From an uncultured Lachnoclostridium sp. (GTDB taxonomy: Bacteria > Bacillota > Clostridia > Lachnospirales > Lachnospiraceae): a stretch of DNA of 51,391 nt. Of this stretch, positions 26,200 to 34,596 are shown piece by piece. Position 1 is the first letter of the stretch. The number at the start of each line of letters is the position of its first letter. The DNA is taken from contig CAMIWE010000007.1 in the NCBI GenBank assembly GCA_946402335.1, positions 1 to 51,391 on the forward strand, written 5' to 3'. The position numbers were made by a program, and so were the translations under genes. Under the pieces are notes generated by a model. The model was not told the DNA's origin and did not search any database. It saw only the letters and a list, made by a program, of their open reading frames with translations.

Positions 26200-26228
26200 A
26201 TTATAGCGTAACATTGTTACACTGTCAA
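26200..26228 (-). promoter_or_regulatory. Consensus sigma-A promoter for yhbD-bactofilin
   Basis: On the minus strand TTGACA (26223-26228) and TATAAT (26200-26205) are both perfect, with a 17-base spacer. The second palindromic operator fills most of the spacer. The expected transcript start is near 26193. Confidence 0.92.
26208..26220. promoter_or_regulatory. Palindromic operator 2 (in promoter spacer)
   Basis: This copy of GTAACATTGTTAC is identical to the one at 26180, 28 bases away, and lies between the -35 and -10 boxes. A further half-site, TGTTAC, is at 26235-26240. Occupancy would block RNA polymerase unless the protein distorts DNA as MerR does. Confidence 0.82.
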
Positions 26229-26278
26229 GAGGGTTGTTACATTTTTTTCGGAAAATGGGTCTATTTGTCCCCTTCTCA

Positions 26279-26307
26279 TTGCAAAAACGTCTTCTTTCTG
26301 CTATGCT
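26279..26307 (+). promoter_or_regulatory. Predicted promoter for GH115 gene
   Basis: TTGCAA (26279-26284), 17 bases, TATGCT (26302-26307). A leader of about 110 bases follows. Confidence 0.5.
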
Positions 26308-26370
26308 AAACTGAAGCGTTAAAGCGGTTTTCCAATTGGAGAAAGATACGTTGAACGATTAGAAACACCT

Positions 26371-26389
26371 ACGGCGGGAAACCTGCCGT
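26371..26389 (+). other. Leader hairpin before GH115 gene
   Basis: ACGGCGGG and CCTGCCGT form an eight-pair stem (one G-T) with an AAA loop in the untranslated leader, about 30 bases before the start codon. No T-tract follows. It may influence mRNA stability or translation. Confidence 0.5.
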
Positions 26390-26421
26390 TTGGCATAGAA
26401 AAGTTCGAAAGGATAAAAAAC

Positions 26422-29400
26422 ATGGACTTCAGTATTTCAAAGCGTAATATCAGCAGAGGAGCGGTTGCCTTGATCGGCAGCGCAGATGAATGGAGCGGCG
26501 TAATTAAGATTGCAGGCCGCGTGAGTGAGGACATGAAGGAGGTTTTCGGTGCGCAGCCGCAGGTATTTACGGGCGCGGAAGGCACGGATGCGGTGATGAT
26601 GCCGGTTCTGTTCGGAACCGCCGGAAAGAGTAAATTGATCGCCAATCTCGGAAAAGCAGGTCTGATCGATCTGAAAGCGGTTGAAGGCAAGCGGGAAGTG
26701 TTTTCCTTTGCCGTTTTGAAGGATGTCCCGAAGAAAGCGGTATTCGGCAAGGGAGACGGTACGTTTAAGACGGCGCTCGTCATTGCCGGAAGCGAGAAGA
26801 GAGGTACCGTTTACGGACTGTTCCACCTTTCCGAAATGCTCGGCGTTTCCCCGTTCATCGACTGGCTTGACATGAAGCCGGCACGTCTTAGCGATTTCTC
26901 CCTGGAAGAGGGCTTCAGTTTCGTTTCGAAGGAGCCTTCCGTACGTTTCCGCGGCTTCTTCATCAACGATGAATGGCCGGCCTTCGGCAATTTCTGTGCG
27001 AAGAATTACGGCGGCTTCAACGCAAAGGCTTATGTGCATGTATTTGAACTGCTCCTTCGTTTGAAGGGCAACTATCTGTGGCCCGCCATGTGGTCGGCAA
27101 TCTTCCCGAATGACGGCCCGGGACTGGAGAACGCAATCCTTGCGGACGAACTCGGCGTCGTAATGGGAGCGTCCCATCATGAGCCGTGCTGCCGCCAGGG
27201 CGAAGAATACCGCTATGTGCGCGGCAAGGATTCCGTGTACGGCGACGCCTGGAACTTCAACACGAACGAAAAGGGCATCACCCGTTTCTGGGAGGACGGC
27301 CTTAAGAGAAGCGGCAAGTTTGAGAACGTGATCACGGTCGGCATGCGCGGCGAGGCGGATACGGCAATCCTCGGACGCGAAGCGACGCTTGCGGACAACA
27401 TTGATCTGTTGCGCCGCGTCCTTAAGACGCAGAACGGGCTGATCAAAAAGCATGTCAATAAGGATCTTGATAAGGTCCCGAGAATGCTTGCCCTTTATAA
27501 AGAAGTCGAGCCTTATTTCTACGGCGACGAGACGACTCCCGGTCTGATGGGCGATCCCGAGCTCGAAGGCGTTACGCTGATGCTCTGCGACGATAACTAC
27601 GGAAACCTCCGTACCCTCCCGACTCCCGAGATGCGGGACCACAAGGGCGGCTACGGCATGTATTATCATTTTGATTATCACGGCTACCCGATTTCCTTCG
27701 AGTGGTACAACACCTCGTTCCTGCCGAAGGTTTGGGAGCAGATGACGACCGCCTACGATAACGGTATCCGCGAACTGTGGATCGTAAACGTCGGCGATAT
27801 CTTCAGCAATGAATATCCCCTTGCGTATTTCTTAGATCTCGCTTATGATTTCGACCGCTACGGAACGAGTGACCGAAACAGCGCGGTAAAGTATACGAAA
27901 ACGTTCCCGGCAAAGCATTTCGCAGGACTTATCGACGATGCGGAAAGCGCAAAGATGGCGGAGCTGTTGCGCGGCTACACGAAGCTTACCGTAGCAAGAC
28001 GTACCGAAGCGATGAACGATACCATTTATGCGCCTTTCGCAAACAACGAGTGTGACGAACTGATCGCGGAGTGCGACCGCCTGATTGCGTCTGCGGAGAA
28101 GCTCCGTGCCGAAATTTCGGAGGAGGCGGCATTCGGATACTACGAGCTTGTTTACCTGCCGGTTGTTGCGGACCTTACCGTTATGAAGATGTGGGCCCTT
28201 ACAACGCTGAACCACGCCTATGCTTCGTTCGGAAGCACGTATGCGCTGAAGCTTGCGAAGGAAATCGATGTCTGCTATCAGAAGGACCGCGCGCTTGTCG
28301 AAGAACTTCATACGATTCATAAAGGAAAATGGTACGGCATGGGCATGTCGGAGCACATCGGCTTTAAGTACTGGTGTGAGGAAGAGTGTCAGAATCCGGT
28401 CGTGCACACATTTGTCCCTGCTGATAAGGACCGCCTGATCGTGACAATCCCCGGAACGGGCCAGCATACCGAAGGCACGCCCTGGACCGCACGTGTACTG
28501 ACGATGGGAGCATTCCTTGACCCGAGAGCGGAGCATGGAACCATCGGTCTTTCGACCGCTTCGGGCAAACCGATCGCATTTACCGTTGAGAATCCGTCAG
28601 ACTGCATTACCGTTTCGAAGATGAGCGGAACCGTAAAGCCGGAGAGCCTGCTGCTTTTGAAGGTTACGATTGACCGCGCGAAGGTTACGGAGAGCACGAT
28701 TTTCGAGTTGAAGATCCACGGCGCGGCGGGCCATATCCGCGTACGGATTCCGGTTTGTGTTCCGACGCTTAAGGAGGAAGCCGGCACGTTCCTGTACTGT
28801 GCCGAGAACAGTGTGGATATGTCGGAGAAGATTCATGCGATGCCGAACCTTTCAAAGGTATTCGGCGAGGGAGCAATGCTCGGACATTATATTTCCATCG
28901 AGGCGGAGCATTTCTACGGGAAGAAGGATACGAAGGCCGGTTCCTTTGAGATTCTGCCGGATTACGGACGCACGCTTTCGGCCGTGAAGGCGTTCCCGCA
29001 GGATGTCACATTTGCCGCAAAGGACGCACCGGGCGTGACCTACCGCTTTACGGTGCCGGCATCAGGCAGATATTTTGTAAGCATTTATCAGAATCCGAGC
29101 AATCCGCCCGTGAGGGTGCCCGAGCTGTTCTTCGGAATCGGCGTGAATGACGGCCGTTTGAAGAAGATCAACGCGATTCCGGAAGGCTTCCGTGTCGGCG
29201 ACGGCAATGATGCGTGGGCAGCCGGCGTACTGGACAACATCCGTGTAACGACGGTTCCGGTGGACCTTAATGAAGGCGCGAATACGGTTACGATCTATGC
29301 ACTGTCGCCGAATTTCGTTCTTGAGAAGCTTGTCATCTTTAAGGAAGGCGAAGAGCCCGCCCGTTCCTATCTCGGACCGAAGGAAAGCTTCCGCGTGTAA
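26422..29400 (+). CDS. Glycoside hydrolase family 115 alpha-glucuronidase
   Basis: The 992-residue enzyme would remove (methyl)glucuronic acid side chains from xylan or its oligosaccharides. Family blocks include RFRGFFINDEWP near residue 175, KGNYLWPAMW, GVVMGASHHEP and VTVGMRGEAD in the TIM barrel. A C-terminal beta-sandwich of about 150 residues begins near 825 (HYISIEAEHFYGKKD). There is no signal peptide, so it probably acts in the cytoplasm on imported oligosaccharides. AAAGGA lies before the ATG. No transporter or xylanase is adjacent; it is a single-gene unit. Confidence 0.9.
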   Translation: MDFSISKRNISRGAVALIGSADEWSGVIKIAGRVSEDMKEVFGAQPQVFTGAEGTDAVMMPVLFGTAGKSKLIANLGKAGLIDLKAVEGKREVFSFAVLKDVPKKAVFGKGDGTFKTALVIAGSEKRGTVYGLFHLSEMLGVSPFIDWLDMKPARLSDFSLEEGFSFVSKEPSVRFRGFFINDEWPAFGNFCAKNYGGFNAKAYVHVFELLLRLKGNYLWPAMWSAIFPNDGPGLENAILADELGVVMGASHHEPCCRQGEEYRYVRGKDSVYGDAWNFNTNEKGITRFWEDGLKRSGKFENVITVGMRGEADTAILGREATLADNIDLLRRVLKTQNGLIKKHVNKDLDKVPRMLALYKEVEPYFYGDETTPGLMGDPELEGVTLMLCDDNYGNLRTLPTPEMRDHKGGYGMYYHFDYHGYPISFEWYNTSFLPKVWEQMTTAYDNGIRELWIVNVGDIFSNEYPLAYFLDLAYDFDRYGTSDRNSAVKYTKTFPAKHFAGLIDDAESAKMAELLRGYTKLTVARRTEAMNDTIYAPFANNECDELIAECDRLIASAEKLRAEISEEAAFGYYELVYLPVVADLTVMKMWALTTLNHAYASFGSTYALKLAKEIDVCYQKDRALVEELHTIHKGKWYGMGMSEHIGFKYWCEEECQNPVVHTFVPADKDRLIVTIPGTGQHTEGTPWTARVLTMGAFLDPRAEHGTIGLSTASGKPIAFTVENPSDCITVSKMSGTVKPESLLLLKVTIDRAKVTESTIFELKIHGAAGHIRVRIPVCVPTLKEEAGTFLYCAENSVDMSEKIHAMPNLSKVFGEGAMLGHYISIEAEHFYGKKDTKAGSFEILPDYGRTLSAVKAFPQDVTFAAKDAPGVTYRFTVPASGRYFVSIYQNPSNPPVRVPELFFGIGVNDGRLKKINAIPEGFRVGDGNDAWAAGVLDNIRVTTVPVDLNEGANTVTIYALSPNFVLEKLVIFKEGEEPARSYLGPKESFRV

Positions 29401-29502
29401 TCGGAAGGCAAAACCGCGAAAACTTCCGGAAGCGGATGCAAAGACATCGGATTCCTACGAAAAATGCAAAATATATTACGCATTTTCCGCAAGGTGTGCA
29501 TC

Positions 29503-29531
29503 TTGACAGTAATTTTTTGCGGGGATAAAAT
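29503..29531 (+). promoter_or_regulatory. Strong predicted promoter for ddh
   Basis: TTGACA (29503-29508), 17 bases, TAAAAT (29526-29531). It lies about 40 bases upstream of the ddh start and rules out in-frame starts further upstream. Confidence 0.85.
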
Positions 29532-29571
29532 AACGCTTGGAATACGGGTAACCGTCAAATCGGAGGTATAT

Positions 29572-30555
29572 ATGAGTATTAGAGTAGGAATCCTCGGCTA
29601 CGGAAATCTGGGCCGCGGTATTGAGCTCGGCATCCGCCAGAATGCTGACATGAAGCTTGTTGCGGTATTTACGAGAAGAGCTCCGGAAACCGTTAAATTG
29701 CAGACGGAAGGTGTTCCGGTTTATAACGTATCGGAAATCCTTTCCCATAAAAACGACATCGACGTGCTGATGATCTGCGGCGGAAGCGCTACGGACCTGC
29801 CGGAGATGACCAAGAAATACGCGAAGGACTTCTGCGTTGTGGACAGCTTTGACACCCACGCAAGAATTCCGGAGCATTTTGCGAATGTCGACGCTGCCGC
29901 AAAGGAAGGCGGCCAGGTTGCCATGATCTCCTGCGGATGGGATCCGGGTATGTTCTCCCTTGCAAGGCTGTATGCAAACTGCATCCTTCCGAACGGACAG
30001 GATTATACGTTCTGGGGCAAGGGCGTAAGCCAGGGCCATTCCGACGCAATCCGCAGAGTGGAGGGCGTAGCAAACGGAAAGCAGTATACGATTCCGGTTC
30101 CCGAAGCGCTTGAGGCGGTAAGAAACGGGGAGAATCCGGAGCTGACGACGAGACAGAAGCACACGAGAGTATGCTATGTCGTTCCGAAGCCGGGTGCAGA
30201 CCTTGCAAAGATTGAGAATGACATCAAGACGATGCCGAACTATTTCGCCGACTATGACACGACGGTGAACTTCATCAGCGAAGAGGAATTCGCGCGCAAC
30301 CATCAGGGAATGCCCCACGGCGGATTTGTGTTCCGTACCGGAAGCACCGGAAACGGAGAGCATAAGCATGTGATCGAGTACCGTTTGCAGCTTGACTCCA
30401 ATCCGGAGTTCACGGCGTCGGTGCTGCTGGCATTTGCCCGCGCGATCGTACGCATGAAGGCGGAAGGAATGTGTGGATGTAAGACCGTATTCGATGTGCC
30501 GCCGGCATATCTGAGCCCGTTGTCTGCAGACGAGATCCGTGCACATCTGCTGTAA
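29572..30555 (+). CDS. ddh: meso-Diaminopimelate D-dehydrogenase
   Basis: The 327-residue NADPH enzyme makes meso-diaminopimelate in one step from tetrahydrodipicolinate, serving peptidoglycan and lysine synthesis. The N-terminus IRVGILGYGNLGRGIE is the nucleotide-binding fold; CGGSATDLPE, DSFDTHARIPEH, SCGWDPGMFS and GKGVSQGHSDAIRR are the family's conserved blocks. GGAGG at 29562-29566 fixes the ATG at 29572. The downstream small gene may be co-transcribed; an imperfect hairpin (GCCGC 30556-30560 with GCGGC 30571-30575) lies between them without a T-run. Confidence 0.95.
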   Translation: MSIRVGILGYGNLGRGIELGIRQNADMKLVAVFTRRAPETVKLQTEGVPVYNVSEILSHKNDIDVLMICGGSATDLPEMTKKYAKDFCVVDSFDTHARIPEHFANVDAAAKEGGQVAMISCGWDPGMFSLARLYANCILPNGQDYTFWGKGVSQGHSDAIRRVEGVANGKQYTIPVPEALEAVRNGENPELTTRQKHTRVCYVVPKPGADLAKIENDIKTMPNYFADYDTTVNFISEEEFARNHQGMPHGGFVFRTGSTGNGEHKHVIEYRLQLDSNPEFTASVLLAFARAIVRMKAEGMCGCKTVFDVPPAYLSPLSADEIRAHLL

Positions 30556-30607
30556 GCCGCAAGGCCTTAAGCGGCGGACGTTACGAAAGCGGAAGATGAG
30601 GTAAAAC

Positions 30608-30964
30608 ATGGAATTCTATCCCGAGAATCTCGGTGATGACGAGATGCCCCTTGTGAACGCAATGGGCGTAGATTACACGGTCGGACAGATCAAGAAGTAT
30701 ATTCTTGATCTGAGCTGTTTCCTTTCCGAAACGCCGACCTTAGATAACAGCGAAACGATTCTGGCTGTTTTGGTAAGACTCCTGGCATTTGTCTCAATGG
30801 AACCCGTGCCGGAAGGCGTGGAGCCCATATCGGACTGTGACCGCTGGCTGGCGCTCCGCGGCCTTGAAAAGATTCGCAAGGATGAGATGACTTCGGACGC
30901 GGACCGGCAGCAGATTTACATTCTGCAGTTCCTGCTGAAGGGGTACGACTGCGGCTGCCACTAA
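30608..30964 (+). CDS. Small hypothetical protein, 118 residues
   Basis: I do not recognise this acidic, soluble protein. It is predicted mostly helical, with a Leu-rich middle (ETILAVLVRLLAFVSM) and a C-terminal YDCGCH. GAGG lies nine bases before the ATG. It follows ddh by 52 bases and overlaps the convergent dGTPase-like gene by four bases at the stop codons. Codon use fits the neighbours, so it is probably real. Confidence 0.6.
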   Translation: MEFYPENLGDDEMPLVNAMGVDYTVGQIKKYILDLSCFLSETPTLDNSETILAVLVRLLAFVSMEPVPEGVEPISDCDRWLALRGLEKIRKDEMTSDADRQQIYILQFLLKGYDCGCH

Positions 30965-32169
30965 TCGAAATACGAGCGGAAACGGATGTCGCGGGACTGC
31001 TTCGGAAACAGATGATGATACAGCTCCAAGAAATAGTCGTCGGTCATGCTGGCGATATAATCGCAAACAATAAAATCGGGGTCTTCCGAAAGATATTCAC
31101 CGGGTGCACTGTAGTGTGCCCGGTTTTTGTTTATAAACGCAATGTGATGACGGAATATGAGCGACGATTCGTCACCTGAAAGCAGATCGGCGCGGAGTTT
31201 TTCGTACAGTTCCTCAAACATCGGGGCAATCTGTTCGTCGTAGGTCTTCTTGACTTCGTCATTCAGGTAGATTACCTGATAATTCTCGGTTTTCGCTTCT
31301 TTGAGACCTTCGAAAACGTCCGGGCTCATCGCAATATAATCCCGCCCGTAGCTCTGCTCGACAATATCGACGATCAGATTGTTGATCATCGCCGCGTTGT
31401 GCGGGCCGAGGTAGACTGAGCGGAACGGATAGTCCTCCGGAATGATTCCGGCAGTCACGGCGTCCTGGCGGTCCTTGCCGAGATAGGCGATGATGTCGCT
31501 CAGGCGCATGACGCAGCCTTCCAGCGTCGCCGGAACGAGAAAGCGTCCGCCGTCCGAAACGGCATAGCAGCGTTCCATGTCGCGGTCGAATACGGCAAAG
31601 TCACGGTTTCCGGAGGGCATATATTTCTGCTGCTCGAATTCGCCGTTATGGCTGAGTGCCCCGTCCAGAACCTGCAGGCTCACGTTCCGTTTAAAGAGAC
31701 TGTCCAGCACACGGGCGCTCTGCACGTTGTGGTTAAAGTACAGCCCGGTATGTTTGTGGAAAATCTCGCTCAGGCACCGCTCCCCGGCATGTCCGAAGGG
31801 CGTATGGCCGATGTCGTGCCCGAGGGAGATGGCTTCGATCAGGTCAAGATTCAGCCCGAGAAGGGAGCCGATGTTTCGGGCAATTCGCGAGACGAGCTGG
31901 ACGTGGAGCGCCCGCCTTGTAATATCGTCGTTCATGTAGAAGGAAAATACCTGCGTTTTGTCGGCATAGCGGTTGTAGTACGGCAGATACAGAATCTTCT
32001 CAATATCCCGAAGATATGCCGGCCGCCACAGATTGGGACGGTCGTGTTCGGGATCCCTGCGGACGCAGTCTTCCTCCCTGGCCGCAAACGGATTTACGAA
32101 GCCCTTTGCCCGGTCTTGCCGGATTCTCTCTGTCACTTCTTCACTCATGTTTTTGTAAAGTCCGTTCAC
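30961..32169 (-). CDS. dgt: dGTPase-like HD-domain triphosphohydrolase
   Basis: The 402-residue HD-superfamily enzyme would hydrolyse dNTPs to nucleoside and triphosphate. Key blocks are NRYADKTQVF, His89 in RRALHVQLVSRIARNIG, and H118-D119 in SLGHDIGHTPFGHAGE. I choose the GTG start at 32167-32169, because AAGGAGG (complement 32178-32184) lies eight bases upstream. ATG codons near 32235 overlap the predicted -10 box, and the ATG at 32148 has no good ribosome site. Substrate specificity within the dGTPase family is inferred. Confidence 0.87.
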   Translation of the reverse strand: MNGLYKNMSEEVTERIRQDRAKGFVNPFAAREEDCVRRDPEHDRPNLWRPAYLRDIEKILYLPYYNRYADKTQVFSFYMNDDITRRALHVQLVSRIARNIGSLLGLNLDLIEAISLGHDIGHTPFGHAGERCLSEIFHKHTGLYFNHNVQSARVLDSLFKRNVSLQVLDGALSHNGEFEQQKYMPSGNRDFAVFDRDMERCYAVSDGGRFLVPATLEGCVMRLSDIIAYLGKDRQDAVTAGIIPEDYPFRSVYLGPHNAAMINNLIVDIVEQSYGRDYIAMSPDVFEGLKEAKTENYQVIYLNDEVKKTYDEQIAPMFEELYEKLRADLLSGDESSLIFRHHIAFINKNRAHYSAPGEYLSEDPDFIVCDYIASMTDDYFLELYHHLFPKQSRDIRFRSYFD

Positions 32170-32233
32170 GCCGAAATCCTCCTTCTTGCCGCATCGGTCC
32201 GGAAAATGTGCCAAAAGACCGCTTCTTTCCTTC

Positions 32234-32262
32234 ATCATAGCGCATTCGCGTGGGATTTGCAA
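32234..32262 (-). promoter_or_regulatory. Predicted promoter for dgt-like gene
   Basis: On the minus strand TTGCAA (32257-32262) and TATGAT (32234-32239) are separated by 17 bases. Its -35 box directly abuts the -35 box of the divergent promoter at 32263. Confidence 0.7.
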
Positions 32263-32291
32263 TTGACACCCCAACGGCTTTATTCTATAAT
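32263..32291 (+). promoter_or_regulatory. Consensus promoter for zinc-ribbon gene
   Basis: TTGACA (32263-32268), 17 bases, TATAAT (32286-32291); both hexamers are perfect. Confidence 0.9.
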
Positions 32292-32367
32292 TTAATAACC
32301 TGCGGGACACAAATCGGCCTGCAGACAGTCAGACACGGTCCCCGAAGGACCGGGAATGGAGGAAAAT

Positions 32368-34344
32368 ATGAAGTATTGTAATCAGTGCGGAGCGCAGCTG
32401 GAAGACATCATGATGTTTTGCAACAAATGCGGCGCGAAGCAGGAAGTACCTGCGGCACCCGCTTCGCCTGCGGAAATACCTGCGGAAGCGGCGGCAAGCG
32501 TAGCGGCAGCGGAAGCAGCCGTGACGGAAACGGCTCAGGCAGCCGAGGCGGCTGTTACGGAGACCGCAGAAGCGGCAGAGACAGCGGTAACGGAAACCGC
32601 AGCGGCAGCGGAAACTGCAGTTACGGAGACGGCTCAGGCAGCAGAGACGGCAGTTACGGAGACGGCTCAGGCTGTGGAAACGGCAGCACCCGAACCGCTG
32701 ATGTTTTTCCCTTCGCAGAATCCTTCTTCGGACGGAACGGCTGCAGGGACAACCGAGCCGGTTAACCCGCCGAAAAAGTCTAAGAAGGGTCTTATCATCG
32801 GTATTATTGCGGCTGTTGCAGTAGTTGCAGCAGTAGTGATCGGTCTTCTGGTGATGAACGCCCTTAAGAAGGAGACGATTGACGCCTCCAAGCTTGTTAA
32901 GGTTACCGGCTACGGTCCGAACGGCTTCGGCAAGGGAGCGGTTATGGTAGCCAGCGAGAAGAAGATGCATGACGTATTCTGGCCCGAGGGTGAGGACGAG
33001 GAAGCTTTCCCCGGCCTTTGGGATTCCATGTATGAGCGGACGAAGGATGAGGAAACCTATCCGGAAGGCGTTCTTTCCTGGATTGAGCAGAACCGAAGCG
33101 ATTATTTCCGCGGCACGAAGGGCTTTAAGACGTTAAAGAACGAGGACAAGATTGACGAAGCCAAGGAAGCGCTTGCGAAGATCAAGGTTTCCATCGAGGA
33201 CGACGGCAAGAACGGTTCCTACAGCGTCGGCGATACGATTAAGATCATCGTAAAGGCCGATGAGGACGACCTGAAGAAGGCACATGTCAAGCTGACCAAT
33301 ACGACGTTTGAATATACCTTTACGGATGAAGATTTCGCACCCTGCAAGAAGATTGATCCGTTTGCGGGATTTACCTGCACCTTTGAAGGCTATGAGGGCA
33401 ATCCCGACATTAAATTCAGCTTTGATAACCTGGATCCCGATGTCAAGAAGATCATGTATCACTCCGTAAATTATGACGAGCTGTATGCGGCGAAGAACAA
33501 CGGAGACAAGATCACATTTACCGCATCTCCTTACGGGGACCTTTCCAAGGGATATCTCGTATGGGACGGCAGCTACTATACCTGCTCGGAAGCGGAACTG
33601 ACGAAGGTTGTTACCGTATCCGGACTGAAGGAACTTGTCGATTTGGATCTTTTTGAAGGAATCCGTTTCGAATTCGAAGGATGCGTACCGTCTCTCGGAC
33701 TTTCCGTTGATACCGGCGGAATGCCCCAGATCATTCAGGACAACAGCGATTACATCGACTATCGTCTGAGCCAGTCCTCAAGACTCGATGTCGGCGATGT
33801 CGTTACCGTTACGGCCCGCATATCCTATTCCGGACAGAAGGCTTTAGCCGAGGCCGGATACAAGTATGACGAGACGAAGATGACGATGGAATACACGATT
33901 CCGGCAAATGCCCCGCACATTCTTGACGGAAACCAGTCCGGTTTTGCATACGATCCGGCAAGCTTGTTCGGAATTAAGGAAATGATGGAAGCATGCATCG
34001 GACAGCCTTACCTTCCGGGAAATGTACCGATTAACGGAACCATCGGCGTAGTCGGCGACATCCGCTATTCCGCGAGAAAGCTTCTGATCAACCAGACCTC
34101 TTCCGGTAAAGTAACCAACGCGCTCTGGCAGCTTTGCGAGATTGATTACACCGTTATCACTGACGGAGTCGAAAGAGCGACGCAGGTTTACCTGATCTGC
34201 AAGGCGGATGACGCTTATGTGGACGAGAACAACAAGGTGGAGATCAGCGCTTCTTTCAACGGAATCTATTGTGAGACCATAGAAGCGGCACTTGAGGAAT
34301 TCCAGAACGGAGAGTCCAAAGCGGGTTCCGTGATTGATTTCTGA
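32368..34344 (+). CDS. Zinc-ribbon, repeat-linker membrane protein
   Basis: The 658-residue protein starts with a zinc ribbon (Cys4, Cys7, Cys18, Cys21), common in Clostridia membrane proteins. A Pro/Ala segment and five 11-residue repeats (50-104, AAVTETAQAAE-type) follow. One transmembrane helix spans about 141-164. An extracytoplasmic region of about 490 residues contains repeated beta domains (FTCTFEGYEG and IRFEFEGCVP look like parallel openings). GGAGG at 32358-32362 sets the start at 32368, since the ATG at 32356 overlaps that site. Function unknown; a surface sensor or envelope role is plausible. Confidence 0.75.
   Translation: MKYCNQCGAQLEDIMMFCNKCGAKQEVPAAPASPAEIPAEAAASVAAAEAAVTETAQAAEAAVTETAEAAETAVTETAAAAETAVTETAQAAETAVTETAQAVETAAPEPLMFFPSQNPSSDGTAAGTTEPVNPPKKSKKGLIIGIIAAVAVVAAVVIGLLVMNALKKETIDASKLVKVTGYGPNGFGKGAVMVASEKKMHDVFWPEGEDEEAFPGLWDSMYERTKDEETYPEGVLSWIEQNRSDYFRGTKGFKTLKNEDKIDEAKEALAKIKVSIEDDGKNGSYSVGDTIKIIVKADEDDLKKAHVKLTNTTFEYTFTDEDFAPCKKIDPFAGFTCTFEGYEGNPDIKFSFDNLDPDVKKIMYHSVNYDELYAAKNNGDKITFTASPYGDLSKGYLVWDGSYYTCSEAELTKVVTVSGLKELVDLDLFEGIRFEFEGCVPSLGLSVDTGGMPQIIQDNSDYIDYRLSQSSRLDVGDVVTVTARISYSGQKALAEAGYKYDETKMTMEYTIPANAPHILDGNQSGFAYDPASLFGIKEMMEACIGQPYLPGNVPINGTIGVVGDIRYSARKLLINQTSSGKVTNALWQLCEIDYTVITDGVERATQVYLICKADDAYVDENNKVEISASFNGIYCETIEAALEEFQNGESKAGSVIDF
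32515..32679 (+). repeat. Five tandem 33-bp repeats encoding 11-residue units
   Basis: Units AAVTETAQAAE, AAVTETAEAAE, TAVTETAAAAE, TAVTETAQAAE and TAVTETAQAVE follow without gaps. DNA identity is high but synonymous differences exist, so the array is not newly amplified. An 11-residue period suits a long helix. Confidence 0.9.
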
Positions 34345-34369
34345 GAACAATAGAATTGGGTTTCTACCG

Positions 34370-34400
34370 GGACCGTCGCAGGCTTTGCGGCGGTCCTTTT
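34370..34400 (+). terminator. Terminator after zinc-ribbon gene
   Basis: GGACCGTCGCA (34370-34380) pairs with TGCGGCGGTCC (34386-34396), one G-T pair, five-base loop, then TTTT. Confidence 0.85.
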
Positions 34401-34507
34401 CGGTTGCTTTTATGAGCCGGAATACACCGCTTTATCCGGGGAAATGCGGGTACGAAAAACCCCTTTGAAAAAACCGCCCGAACACCATCTTTTCACAGTC
34501 CAATAAG

Positions 34508-34536
34508 TTGACATAAAGACTCGGAAACTGTATAAT
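34508..34536 (+). promoter_or_regulatory. Consensus promoter for isomerase-like gene
   Basis: TTGACA (34508-34513), 17 bases, TATAAT (34531-34536), both perfect. Transcription would start near 34543, about 54 bases before the coding region. Confidence 0.92.
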
Positions 34537-34596
34537 GAGAGCAGTATGGGTGTATCCCCAAAAACTATATACTCAAGAAAGGTATGGTATTACGTG

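Noticed and set aside
26437-27681. 414-residue minus-strand frame inside GH115
   Set aside because: The plus strand encodes clear GH115 motifs through this region; the antisense translation resembles no protein.
30556-30575. Terminator between ddh and the 118-residue gene
   Set aside because: A GCCGC/GCGGC hairpin is present but no T-run follows.
29476-30609. 377-residue minus-strand frame opposite ddh
   Set aside because: It runs through the ddh promoter and coding region, which are well supported.
32170-32310. Extended N-terminus for the dGTPase-like protein
   Set aside because: The upstream ATG codons overlap the predicted -10 box; GTG at 32169 has a strong AAGGAGG site.
32505-32690. 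CRISPR-like array
   Set aside because: The 33-base periodicity is in frame within a coding region, with no spacers; it encodes an 11-residue protein repeat.
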